DNA from: Empedobacter brevis_A
GTDB taxonomy: Bacteria; Bacteroidota; Bacteroidia; Flavobacteriales; Weeksellaceae
Reading direction: 5' to 3'
Assembly: GCF_965118635.1 (NCBI RefSeq)
Contig: NZ_CBCPHV010000009.1
Span: forward strand, 28,197 to 92,196
Length of the DNA stretch: 64,000 bases
Shown here: positions 17,691 to 26,111 of the stretch, one piece after another
How positions within the stretch are numbered: position 1 is the stretch's first letter
How the letters are laid out: the number at the start of each line of letters is the position of its first letter
The notes under the pieces: generated by a model
What the model was told of the DNA's origin: nothing
Seen by the model: the letters and a program-made list of their open reading frames with translations, nothing else
Databases searched by the model: none
Translations under genes and position numbers: made by a program

Positions 17691-18809
17691 TTATGCGTTT
17701 AACATAACTGGCATAACTAGCATTAAGATCTCTTCACCATCTTCAAGTCCATCAACTGGTTTGATGATTCCTGCACGATTTGGTTCAGACATTTCTAGTG
17801 TTATTTCTTCTGATTGTAAATTATTCAACATTTCGATTAAGAAACGAGAATTGAAACCTATTTGTAAGTCAGTTCCGTTATAATCACAAGGAAGTCTTTC
17901 TTCTGCTTTGTTAGCAAAATCAATATCTTCAGCAGAAATTGTTAATGAATTTCCGATTAATTTTAATCGAACTTGATTTGTTGTTTTGTTAGAGAAAATT
18001 GCCACACGTTTTAATGATGTTAAGAATAAGTTTCTATTAATCGTTAATACGTTTGGATTTTCTTTTGGAATTACCGCTTCATAATTTGGATATTTCCCAT
18101 CAATCAAGCGACAAGTTAAAACGATGTTTTGGAATGAAAAACGTGTATTTGTATTGTTGTATTCGATAATAACATCATCATTATTTCCTCCTAAAATATT
18201 TTTCAATAAGTTAAGTGGTTTCTTAGGCATGATATATTCAGCAGGTTGCAAATTATTTAAACCATTGCGTGTATATTTTACTAAACGATGTGCATCTGTA
18301 GCAACAAAACGGAAAACATCTTCATTTGCTTGGAAGAAAACGCCTGTCATAATTGGACGTAATTCGTCGTTTCCTGTAGCAAAAATAGTTTTGATAATTG
18401 CTTCTGATAAAATGCTTGCGCTAAGAGTTGTAGAGCTTGCGTCTTCGATATCTTGCGTTTGAGGATATTCATTTGGATCTTCAAATGCTAATTGATAATT
18501 TCCCTGCTCTGAAACAATTTCCAACGTATTTCCTTCTTTCTGAATAAAAGTAAGAGGTTGTGCTGGGAAAGTTTTTAACGTATCAGTTAAAATTTTTGAT
18601 GGAATTGCAATTTTTCCATTATCATTAGATTCAACTTCTAGAGTTGTTGAAATTGTTGTCTCTAAATCAGAGCCAGTGATAGTTAATTGGCTACCATCCA
18701 ATTCGAATAAAAAATTATCAAGGATTGGTAATGTATTATTAGAGTTAATAACTCCTCCGATTAAGTTAACATTTTTTAATAACGTGTTGCTCGATACAAT
18801 AAATTTCAT
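17691..18809 (-). CDS. dnaN: DNA polymerase III beta subunit (sliding clamp)
   Basis: Ring-shaped clamp that tethers DNA polymerase to the template. The 372-residue length matches the family. Three repeated clamp domains of about 120 residues are visible: MKFIVSSNTLLKNVNLIGGVINSNNTLPILDNFLF, the middle domain with RPIMTGVFFQ...FVATDAHRL, and the last with FLTSLKRVAIFSNKTTNQVRL and the C-terminal LVMPVML. dnaA and the replication origin are not adjacent, as is common in Bacteroidota. A TAnnTTTG promoter element lies just upstream. Confidence 0.97.
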   Translation of the reverse strand: MKFIVSSNTLLKNVNLIGGVINSNNTLPILDNFLFELDGSQLTITGSDLETTISTTLEVESNDNGKIAIPSKILTDTLKTFPAQPLTFIQKEGNTLEIVSEQGNYQLAFEDPNEYPQTQDIEDASSTTLSASILSEAIIKTIFATGNDELRPIMTGVFFQANEDVFRFVATDAHRLVKYTRNGLNNLQPAEYIMPKKPLNLLKNILGGNNDDVIIEYNNTNTRFSFQNIVLTCRLIDGKYPNYEAVIPKENPNVLTINRNLFLTSLKRVAIFSNKTTNQVRLKLIGNSLTISAEDIDFANKAEERLPCDYNGTDLQIGFNSRFLIEMLNNLQSEEITLEMSEPNRAGIIKPVDGLEDGEEILMLVMPVMLNA

Positions 18810-18837
18810 ATGAAGAATATTTCCTTAAAATATCTAA

Positions 18838-18870
18838 CAAATGTAATAAATAATCAAGTAAAAAACTCAA
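18838..18870 (-). promoter_or_regulatory. Bacteroidota-type promoter for dnaN
   Basis: Reading the minus strand, TACATTTG (18845-18838) fits the TAnnTTTG -7 consensus, and TTG (18870-18868) sits 22 bases upstream as a -33 element. The -7 box is about 30 bases from the dnaN ATG. Confidence 0.5.
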
Positions 18871-18964
18871 ACCTATACATTAAATATTATATAGAATGGC
18901 TTGTTGTTGATAATCAAATAGAAAGATGATTGTAAATTGATTGTTATTTTTTGTTTAAATTTTC

Positions 18965-18996
18965 TTTGAAATAAAAAATTTTCACTCGTAAATTTG
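18965..18996 (+). promoter_or_regulatory. Bacteroidota-type promoter for the GNAT-carbonic anhydrase pair
   Basis: TTTG (18965-18968), a 20-base spacer and TAAATTTG (18989-18996) match the -33/-7 consensus well. It lies about 80 bases before the first ATG, giving a long leader. Confidence 0.6.
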
Positions 18997-19076
18997 TCTT
19001 GTGTATTAAGTTTTTTAACAATATTTTTGACCGAATCTCAACTAAAAAGATTAATTTAAATTTAAAATAATATTCT

Positions 19077-19355
19077 ATGAAAATTGAATTGAATTTAGAA
19101 GGAAAAAACGGCGTATTTACTCTTCTTGATGAGAATAAGAAAGAAGTTGGAGAGTTAACTTTTATGTTGAAAGAAGAACAAATGCTGATTAATCACACTG
19201 GTGTTAACCCAGAATTGAGAGGACAAGGATTGGCCGAAAAATTAGTCTTAGAAGCTGTAGATTACGCAAGAAAAAATAAGTTAAAAATTATACCATTTTG
19301 TAGTTATGTTAGTGTTTACGTTGGTAAACATCCAGAAGTACAAGATGTAATTTAG
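19077..19355 (+). CDS. Small GNAT-fold N-acetyltransferase (COG2388/YidJ type)
   Basis: 92 residues. It carries the acetyl-CoA pyrophosphate loop ELRGQGLAEKLV and the short-form ending IIPFCSYVSVYVGKHPEVQDVI typical of the COG2388 family, which is shorter than ordinary GNATs. The substrate is unknown. It lies five bases before the carbonic anhydrase gene, so the two share a transcript from the promoter at 18965-18996. Confidence 0.82.
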   Translation: MKIELNLEGKNGVFTLLDENKKEVGELTFMLKEEQMLINHTGVNPELRGQGLAEKLVLEAVDYARKNKLKIIPFCSYVSVYVGKHPEVQDVI

Positions 19356-19360
19356 AAATT

Positions 19361-19987
19361 ATGAATTTAGAAAAAGTTTTTGAACACAATAAAGAGTGGA
19401 TAAACAAACGCTTGTCTCAAGATGAGAAATATTTTGATAAGTTAGCAGCAGGTCAAAAACCAGAAGTGCTTTATATCGGTTGTTCAGATAGTCGTGTAAC
19501 AGCAGAAGAGTTATTGGGAGCAGAGCCAGGAGAGGTTTTTGTACATCGCAATATAGCCAATATGGTAATTAGTTTGGATATGAATACAACTTCAGTTTTA
19601 GACTATGCTGTAGAAAGCTTAAAAGTGAAACATATTGTTATTTGTGGACATTACAATTGCGGCGGAATAAAAGCTGCAATGATTCCGAAAGATTTAGGAA
19701 TTATGAATCCTTGGTTGCGTAATATTCGCGATGTTTACCGTTTACATTCAGAAGAATTGAATGCAATTGATAACGAAGGAATGCGTTACAATCGTTTGGT
19801 AGAGCTAAATGTACAAGAACAATGTGTAAATGCTGTGAAAAATCCTTTTGTACAACGAGCAATGAAAAATGGATTGGAAGTACACGGTTGGGTTTTCGAT
19901 TTATTTACAGGAAAATTAATTGATCTGCATTTAAATTTCGATAAAATTCTGCAAAATATCAAAGAAATTTACGATATCAACGAATAA
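19361..19987 (+). CDS. can: Beta-class carbonic anhydrase
   Basis: Interconverts CO2 and bicarbonate, supplying bicarbonate to carboxylases and to carbamoyl-phosphate synthase. The 208-residue protein has the zinc ligands Cys41 (GCSDSRV, with Asp43 and Arg45 as the catalytic dyad), His97 and Cys100 (GHYNCGG). No signal peptide, so it is cytoplasmic. It is the second gene of the GNAT pair. Confidence 0.94.
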   Translation: MNLEKVFEHNKEWINKRLSQDEKYFDKLAAGQKPEVLYIGCSDSRVTAEELLGAEPGEVFVHRNIANMVISLDMNTTSVLDYAVESLKVKHIVICGHYNCGGIKAAMIPKDLGIMNPWLRNIRDVYRLHSEELNAIDNEGMRYNRLVELNVQEQCVNAVKNPFVQRAMKNGLEVHGWVFDLFTGKLIDLHLNFDKILQNIKEIYDINE

Positions 19988-20050
19988 TTTTAACAATTCA
20001 TTATAGTTTGGTACAATAATTGTTTTAACTATCTTAACCAAACTATATCA

Positions 20051-22879
20051 ATGATTAACAACCGTTGGATAAAAAGAATCGGTATCGCTTTAATATCTAT
20101 TATTGCGATACTTTTTATTTTAAGTTTTTACATTTCTTATTTTCTGAATGATCGTCTTCCAAAGATTATTGCAGAAAAAAATGATACGGCTTATAATCTT
20201 ACTTATGAAGATTTAAGTTTCTCTATTTTTAATTCTTCCTTATCATTAAAAAACATAGAAGTTTCTCCAAAAGATTCATTGTTGATAAAAGATTCCATCG
20301 ATGCTACAGGAAAAGTAAAAGAAATAAATGTTGTCGGAATTAATTTTTTTAAATTAATTGTCAACAAAGAAGTTGCAGCATATTCTATTAACATCAATAA
20401 TCCTGCTGTAAATTATTATCTGAAAGATAAAAAAGATTCAATCAAGAAAGATACAGCACAGTCAAAAGTTGGACAAAGTATAGATGTTTCGAATGTAAAC
20501 ATCAAAAATGGACAATTCAATTTATTTTCCCAATCAGGGAAAAAACATATTGCAAATGTTTCTAATTTTTCGATAGATTTTGATGGAGTTCGATTTAATG
20601 AAAGAACCGCAGATAAAAAAATTCCATTTAGATATTCTGATTTTGATATCAAATTAGATTCTATGTTTTTTGTAGTGAAAGATGAACAATTAATCAAAGC
20701 ACGAAAAGTTCATTTTAACGAAACAGATTTTGAGTTGGATAATTTTAAAATGAAACCACTTAAAATGAATGGAAAATTATATCTTCCAAACGATTCGGAT
20801 AATGATTTGTTGGATATAGAAACGCCGCTTCTTTCATTATCTAAAATGGATTGGGGATTTACGACAGAAGATAAACTATATTTTAAAACGGAGTTAATCA
20901 AACTTAAAGATCCTAGAATTACGATTATTTCTAGAAAAAATGAAAACAAAGTTGAAAAGAATTCAACGAACCGTAAAGTAAATCTAAAAACTGGAGATAC
21001 AGAGCTAATAAACATTAAAAAATTACAACTAGAAAATGGTAGAATTCGTGCGCTTTTCTCGAATGCAAAAACGGTAAAATATGCGATCAATAATGTTGCA
21101 TTGAACATAGAAGGAATAAAAATGAACGATTTAACGCGTACAAATGAAATTCCGATTGATTATAAAACTTTCCGTATAAAATTGGATTCGATGTATTATC
21201 GATTGAATGAAATGCACACATTAACAGCTTCTAATTTTGATTTGACAGAAAAGAAATTGATTCTGAAAAATTTCAAAATGAAACCATTAATTTCTAAAAA
21301 TCAATTTAAGAGAAACTATACAAAATCAAATACATTATTAGATGTCGAAGCTCCAATTTTGACTTTAAATAATAACAGTTGGGGAATAAAAAATGGTGAT
21401 TTTTATTTTCATACAAATTCTATAAAATTAGATGAGGTAAATGTAAAAATCATCGATCAAAAGAATGAAAAAGTTATTGCGAAAAATGCTGAAAAAACAA
21501 CAGAAAAGTTTTTAATAAATTTTAATCTCGGAATTGATACTATTCAAATAAAACAATCGCGATTTATTGCTTCACAGAAATTTGATTTCAATAACGTTAA
21601 TTTAACCGTTTTAGGATTAAAAAATGATTATGGAAAAGAACTTCGAATTAATCATGTTATTTTTAAAAATCCAAAATTTACAATTTATGGACAGCCAAAA
21701 CGTGTAGCGCAGCGAGAAGGAAAAACATCACAAGAATTCCATGATATCATAAAAGTTGAAAAAGTTTCTTTGGTAAATGGACATTTGGATATGATTCCTT
21801 ATCAACAAAAAACACCAAATTTAACGTTGAAACAAATTCAATTAGCTTTCAATAATATCCATGTTGATCCAAAAACAGTTCAAGAAGCAATTCCTTTTAC
21901 CTATAAATCTGTTTTATTAAAATCTTCGGGAGTTGATTTCGATATAGATAAAACTTATCGATTGAATACAGGATCTTTGCAATTTCACGATGGAAATCTA
22001 ACCTTGAATCAGTTAAAATTAAAACCAAAACTTTCTCGAAAAGCATATACAGCTTCATTGAAAAAGCAAGCAGATTTGTATACGGTTTCTGTTCATCAAT
22101 TACAAGGAAATGGAATTCAATGGGGAATTTCTCCGTCCAAAGATTTCTTTTTGAAAGCGAATCAAATAAAGTTAAATCAACTTTACGCGAATATTTATAG
22201 AAGTTTGGTTCCTCCTGATGATACAAAACGTAAAACAATGTTTTCGCAAAAATTACGCGAAATGAAATTCGATTTGGGTGTAAAACAATTGCAATTGGTA
22301 AACTCAAAATTAGAATATGAAGAAGAAACAGAAAAAAGTATTGGCACTGGAAAATTAACCTTTTCGTCGATAAATACAACAGTTAAAAATGTTAATTCGG
22401 GTTATCGAAAAAAATCTTTGCCAGATGTTATTGTAGATTGGCGTTCAGAATTTATGAATGGAGATTTGCGTGCAAATTGGACGTTTAATCCAATGAATCG
22501 TACAGAGAAATTTAATATTCATGGATCGATAACAAAACTTCCTGCAAAAAATCTTGATCCATTCGTTAAACCTTATTTAAAGGTTTCTGTTGACGGTTTA
22601 TTTAATCAAATAAAATTCAATTTTGATGGAAATGATAAAGTTGCTGGTGGAACTTTTGGAATAGATTACCAAGATTTGAAAGTGAATGTTTTACGTGATG
22701 ATGGTTCGAAACGAAAAGTTTTATCAGCTATAGGAAATGCTGTGGTGAAGAACGATTCACGAGGAAAAATGAAAGAGGAAAAAGTAGAAAATATCGAACG
22801 AAAACAGGATAAATCATTTTTTAATTTCTTTTTAGCTTGTATCTTAGACGGTCTTAAAAAAGCACTTTTAATTATTTAA
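20051..22879 (+). CDS. Large AsmA/TamB-like inner-membrane-anchored protein
   Basis: 942 residues. One N-terminal membrane helix (IGIALISIIAILFILSFYISYFL) is followed by a very long, strand-rich periplasmic region with repeated units of the type LKNFKMKPL...LLDVEAPILTLNNNSWGI, seen at least twice (around residues 230-290 and 405-450). This pattern matches AsmA-like/DUF748 proteins, which form beta-sheet lipid-transfer grooves between the membranes. The C-terminus ends with a hydrophobic segment (FFNFFLACILDGLKKALLII). The specific substrate is unknown. It ends five bases before the SDR gene. Confidence 0.75.
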   Translation: MINNRWIKRIGIALISIIAILFILSFYISYFLNDRLPKIIAEKNDTAYNLTYEDLSFSIFNSSLSLKNIEVSPKDSLLIKDSIDATGKVKEINVVGINFFKLIVNKEVAAYSININNPAVNYYLKDKKDSIKKDTAQSKVGQSIDVSNVNIKNGQFNLFSQSGKKHIANVSNFSIDFDGVRFNERTADKKIPFRYSDFDIKLDSMFFVVKDEQLIKARKVHFNETDFELDNFKMKPLKMNGKLYLPNDSDNDLLDIETPLLSLSKMDWGFTTEDKLYFKTELIKLKDPRITIISRKNENKVEKNSTNRKVNLKTGDTELINIKKLQLENGRIRALFSNAKTVKYAINNVALNIEGIKMNDLTRTNEIPIDYKTFRIKLDSMYYRLNEMHTLTASNFDLTEKKLILKNFKMKPLISKNQFKRNYTKSNTLLDVEAPILTLNNNSWGIKNGDFYFHTNSIKLDEVNVKIIDQKNEKVIAKNAEKTTEKFLINFNLGIDTIQIKQSRFIASQKFDFNNVNLTVLGLKNDYGKELRINHVIFKNPKFTIYGQPKRVAQREGKTSQEFHDIIKVEKVSLVNGHLDMIPYQQKTPNLTLKQIQLAFNNIHVDPKTVQEAIPFTYKSVLLKSSGVDFDIDKTYRLNTGSLQFHDGNLTLNQLKLKPKLSRKAYTASLKKQADLYTVSVHQLQGNGIQWGISPSKDFFLKANQIKLNQLYANIYRSLVPPDDTKRKTMFSQKLREMKFDLGVKQLQLVNSKLEYEEETEKSIGTGKLTFSSINTTVKNVNSGYRKKSLPDVIVDWRSEFMNGDLRANWTFNPMNRTEKFNIHGSITKLPAKNLDPFVKPYLKVSVDGLFNQIKFNFDGNDKVAGGTFGIDYQDLKVNVLRDDGSKRKVLSAIGNAVVKNDSRGKMKEEKVENIERKQDKSFFNFFLACILDGLKKALLII

Positions 22880-22883
22880 GAAA

Positions 22884-23633
22884 ATGAAAAGAACAGCCTT
22901 TATAACTGGAGCAACATCGGGCATAGGAATGGCTACAGCAAAGAAATTAGCACCAAATTATCGTTTAATTTTATGTGGACGTCGTCAAGAACGATTAGAT
23001 GAAATTCAGGCAGAATTAAGTCAAATTACAGATGTGAAAACCATTCAATTTGATGTTCGTGATAAGGAAGCTGTTTTTAATGCCGTAGATAACTTAGAAA
23101 CGGAGTGGAAAAATATTGATATTTTAATCAATAATGCAGGAAATGCTCATGGATTAGCATCTTTTGATTCAGCTGATTTAGAAGATTTGGAAGCAATGAT
23201 TGACATTAATGTAAAAGGATTAATTTATGTTTCGAAAGCAATTATTCCAATTCTTAAACAATCATCAAACGCACATATTATCAACCTTTCTTCAATTGCA
23301 GGAAAAGAAGTTTATCCAAATGGAGGAACATATTGTGCTTCGAAAGCAGCGGTAGAATCGTTGAGTAAAGGAATGCGTTATGATTTGTTGCCTTACGGAA
23401 TCAAAGTTTCGAATATCGCTCCAGGAGCAGTGAAAACAGAATTTTCTTTGGTTCGTTTCAAAGGAAATCAAGAACTTTCGGACAATGTTTACAAAGGTTT
23501 TGAACCATTAGTTGCAGAAGATATTGCAAATGCAATTGAATATTTATTGCAACAACCAGAACATGTACAGATTGCCGATCTTACAATTTTTCCAAAAGCG
23601 CAAGCAGGAGGAACTGTTATTTATAAAGGATAA
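22884..23633 (+). CDS. Classical SDR oxidoreductase (YdfG-like)
   Basis: 249-residue NAD(P)-dependent dehydrogenase. Cofactor motif TGATSGIG at residues 8-15, NNAG at 83-86, and the catalytic Ser137, Tyr150 and Lys154 (YCASK) are all present. CGRR after the second strand, with two Arg, suggests NADP preference. It resembles YdfG-type 3-hydroxy acid dehydrogenases; the substrate is inference. It lies directly after the AsmA-like gene and before a terminator. Confidence 0.88.
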   Translation: MKRTAFITGATSGIGMATAKKLAPNYRLILCGRRQERLDEIQAELSQITDVKTIQFDVRDKEAVFNAVDNLETEWKNIDILINNAGNAHGLASFDSADLEDLEAMIDINVKGLIYVSKAIIPILKQSSNAHIINLSSIAGKEVYPNGGTYCASKAAVESLSKGMRYDLLPYGIKVSNIAPGAVKTEFSLVRFKGNQELSDNVYKGFEPLVAEDIANAIEYLLQQPEHVQIADLTIFPKAQAGGTVIYKG

Positions 23634-23657
23634 TTTACATAAAAATAAAATCAATTG

Positions 23658-23682
23658 AAAGCCTCTATTTTGGAGGCTTTTA
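23658..23682 (+). terminator. Terminator after the SDR gene
   Basis: AAAGCCTC / GAGGCTTT stem with a TATTTTG loop; the T tract is short (TTTTATAATTT). Confidence 0.7.
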
Positions 23683-23712
23683 TAATTTATTCAAAAAAAG
23701 TTAGAAATCGAT

Positions 23713-23740
23713 GTAACACTTTTTAGTATTAAGCTGTCTT
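23713..23740 (+). promoter_or_regulatory. Candidate ECF-sigma autoregulatory promoter
   Basis: GTAAC (23713-23717) and TGTCTT (23735-23740) are separated by about 17-18 bases, the -35/-10 geometry of ECF-type promoters, and no TAnnTTTG box is nearby. It is 20 bases before the ECF sigma gene, suggesting self-activation (inference). Confidence 0.45.
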
Positions 23741-23759
23741 ATTAGTAAAAGCACTTAAT

Positions 23760-24269
23760 ATGAATCAAGAAACGTTTAAAACATCGGTATTTGTCCACAA
23801 GGATAAGCTGTATCGTTTTGCGCGTAGAATCTTGATTAGTGATGATGAAGCATTTGATGTTGCTCAAGAAATATTAATGAAATTGTGGGAAAAGCGCGAA
23901 ACATTGGTAGATGTGAATAATATTGAGGCTTATGCGATGCGAATGGTAAATTATGAATGTATTAATAGATTACGAAAATTTGATGTTCGTGAAAATTATA
24001 AAAACACAACACAAATAAATTTGAGTATTCAAGAAGAACAACAGGAAATAAAACCGATTATTCTAAATTTAATTAATCAATTACCAGAAAAACAACGCAA
24101 AGTAATGCATCTAAAAGATGTGGAAGAACTCGAAATAAAAGAAATTGCTGAAATTTTGGAAATGGAAGAAAATACAATTCGAGTAAATTTGATGCGAGCA
24201 AGACAAAAAGTAAGAGAACAATTAGAAGTTTTTTTTGAAAATGAAAAAAGAGCAATCTATTATAAATAA
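23760..24269 (+). CDS. ECF-subfamily RNA polymerase sigma factor
   Basis: 169 residues. Sigma region 2 is at the N-terminus (LYRFARRILISDDEAFDVAQEILMKLWEKRETL) and region 4 at the C-terminus (LINQLPEKQRKVMHLKDVEELEIKEIAEILEMEENTIRVNLMRARQKVREQL), with no region 3, as in ECF factors. It overlaps the next gene by 29 bases and forms an operon with a membrane anti-sigma and a DUF4252 protein. The signal it answers is not known; presumably envelope-related. Confidence 0.93.
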   Translation: MNQETFKTSVFVHKDKLYRFARRILISDDEAFDVAQEILMKLWEKRETLVDVNNIEAYAMRMVNYECINRLRKFDVRENYKNTTQINLSIQEEQQEIKPIILNLINQLPEKQRKVMHLKDVEELEIKEIAEILEMEENTIRVNLMRARQKVREQLEVFFENEKRAIYYK

Positions 24270-24942
24270 AGATGATTTTTTTGCTGGAAAATTAACCAAT
24301 GAGCAAGAAAAAAAGTTAAGAAATGACGATAAAGATTCTTTTTTTGAAACATTAAAAGATGAGAAAGAAATCAAAATGGAATTGAGTTTTGATGATTTTA
24401 TGACAAAAGTTGAAGAAAATCAACCAAAAGTCTTAGATAAGTCAAAAACAAAGGAATTTACTTTATGGAAAATTTCAGGAATTGCCGCTTCTGTTTTAAT
24501 TGTTGTAGGATTATTTTTTTTCTTGAATCAAACAAATGAAAGTCAGAAAAATCAAGAAATTGTCAAAACAATCGAACCTCAGAAGAAAGAACTAGAAGTT
24601 GTAAATAATAAAGAAGAAAAAGCTGAAGAAAAACCTATTTTTACAAATTCTAAAATAAATAATATTGAAACAAAAGATGAGGTTGTAGAAATTGTAAAGG
24701 TTACAAAATCAATAAAAAAAGAAAATAAAAAATCAAATATTCAATCAATCGAATCAGAAATAAAATCTTCTGAAAACACAGAAGAATATTCATCAGATTT
24801 TGTAATAGTAAATGGTCAACCTGTTGAAAATTTAGAAGAAGCGAAAGCTTTGGCTTATTCTACAATGAAATTATTTTCGAAAAATGTTGATCAAGGAGTA
24901 AAAGCAATTGGACAATTAAAGGCATTACCAATAGAACTTTAA
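24241..24942 (+). CDS. Probable membrane anti-sigma factor
   Basis: About 233 residues from the ATG at 24241; a TTG at 24235 is also in frame but less likely. Residues 1-75 are charged and cytoplasmic (MKKEQSIINKDDFFAGKLTNEQEKKL...), then one membrane helix (ISGIAASVLIVVGLFFFL), then a Lys/Glu-rich periplasmic linker and a conserved-looking C-terminus (DFVIVNGQPVENLEEAKALAYSTMKLFSKNVDQG). Overlap with the ECF gene and this topology indicate an anti-sigma role, though the N-terminus has no zinc-binding HxxxCxxC motif. Confidence 0.72.
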   Translation: MKKEQSIINKDDFFAGKLTNEQEKKLRNDDKDSFFETLKDEKEIKMELSFDDFMTKVEENQPKVLDKSKTKEFTLWKISGIAASVLIVVGLFFFLNQTNESQKNQEIVKTIEPQKKELEVVNNKEEKAEEKPIFTNSKINNIETKDEVVEIVKVTKSIKKENKKSNIQSIESEIKSSENTEEYSSDFVIVNGQPVENLEEAKALAYSTMKLFSKNVDQGVKAIGQLKALPIEL

Positions 24943-24955
24943 AAAAAGAAAAAAC

Positions 24956-25435
24956 ATGAAAAAATATGTATACATTTTTGCATTATTCATTGTTGGATTT
25001 GCAAATGCACAAACAAATAAATTTGTAGAAGTTTATAACCAACTTCAAGACAAAAAAGGCGTTACAACGATTACTATAAACAAGGCAATGTTTAGTATGA
25101 TGAATAATTTGACAACAAATGATTCGGATATGAAAGAATTAGATGGATTGTTCAAAAAAATGAATTCGATTAAAATGATTATGATTGATAAAGCAAACAA
25201 AGAAGCTAAAAATCAAGTAAAATCGACTTTTGATAAAATGAATTTAGAAGAATTGATTTCGATAAGTAAAGAAGGAAGTAAAGTTCGTTTTCTAACAGAG
25301 AATGCAAATGCCAAGGTTTTCAAAAATGTATTGATGAGTATCAATAACGATGATCAACAAATATACATGATTATGGATGGTGAAATTACTGCTTCCGAAA
25401 TGAACAAAATGGTAAAAGAATCTAATCATAAATAA
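24956..25435 (+). CDS. DUF4252 family secreted protein
   Basis: 159 residues with a signal peptide cleaved after ANAQ. The mature part matches DUF4252 (KFVEVYNQLQDKKGVTTITINKAMFSMM ... LISISKEGSKVRFLTENANAKVFKNVLMSI). These proteins are regularly encoded beside ECF sigma/anti-sigma pairs in Bacteroidota; function is unknown. It lies 13 bases after the anti-sigma gene and ends at a terminator. Confidence 0.82.
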   Translation: MKKYVYIFALFIVGFANAQTNKFVEVYNQLQDKKGVTTITINKAMFSMMNNLTTNDSDMKELDGLFKKMNSIKMIMIDKANKEAKNQVKSTFDKMNLEELISISKEGSKVRFLTENANAKVFKNVLMSINNDDQQIYMIMDGEITASEMNKMVKESNHK

Positions 25436-25466
25436 TAAAAAAGCTGAACGTTTGTTCAGCTTTTTT
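25436..25466. terminator. Bidirectional terminator between DUF4252 and GNAT genes
   Basis: AAAAAAGCTGAAC / GTTCAGCTTTTTT with a GTTT loop; it overlaps the last bases of the convergent GNAT gene. Confidence 0.88.
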
Positions 25467-25923
25467 ATTTCAATATTTTCTCATAACAAACACTTTCTTC
25501 CACATCTTTGTATTGGTCGTAATTTTCTATTCTTGTGTAACCACATCGCTCATATAAAGCAATTGCTTCAGGTTGTTTCAATCCAGTTTCCAAAATACAT
25601 CGTTCATAACCTAATTCGATTGCCCAATTTTCTAATTCATCTAGAATTTTGACAGCAATTCTATTTCCTCTAAAATCAGGATTTACATACATTCTTTTTA
25701 CTTCCATCGTCGTGTCAGAATAATGTTTTATCGCTCCGCAACCAACAGGATTTTCGTTTAGGTAAGCAATAACGACGTGATTTATCTTATCAACTTTATT
25801 GAATTGTGTAAAGAACGAATGAGATTCTCCATCTCTAATTTTTAAATCAGCATCTAGTTCTTTGATTAAATTTTGAAATTCTTCATTAGATGAATTTGTT
25901 CGAATGATTTTGACTGAATTCAT
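25465..25923 (-). CDS. GNAT family N-acetyltransferase
   Basis: 152 residues with the full GNAT layout: substrate region at the N-terminus, VIAYLNENPVGCGAIKHYSDTTMEVKRMYVNPDFRGNRIAVKILDELENWAIELGY containing the acetyl-CoA loop (RGNRIA) and a C-terminal ETGLKQPEAIALYERCGYTRI. The motif order resembles the MarR-linked or PaiA-type acetyltransferases; the substrate is unknown. It is monocistronic and convergent with the ECF operon. Confidence 0.85.
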   Translation of the reverse strand: MNSVKIIRTNSSNEEFQNLIKELDADLKIRDGESHSFFTQFNKVDKINHVVIAYLNENPVGCGAIKHYSDTTMEVKRMYVNPDFRGNRIAVKILDELENWAIELGYERCILETGLKQPEAIALYERCGYTRIENYDQYKDVEESVCYEKILK

Positions 25924-26111
25924 TTTATTGCTTTTCTCAAATTTAGTGAAAATTATATCGTTTATGATATTAAATTCTATTTTGTTCTGTTGTTTTTTGA
26001 ACTTGTTTTGCTTCTTTTACTTTTTGATTTCCAAGATTGTATTTCTTACTTTAATAACAAACAATTGAATCTTAAATTCAGTAATGTGAACCGAATTTTA
26101 TAAATGGATTT

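Noticed and set aside
21897..22379. 160-residue minus-strand ORF in the AsmA-like gene
   Set aside because: Overlaps a continuous 942-residue gene and is rich in Leu/Phe/Tyr as expected from antisense of Lys/Glu-rich coding DNA.
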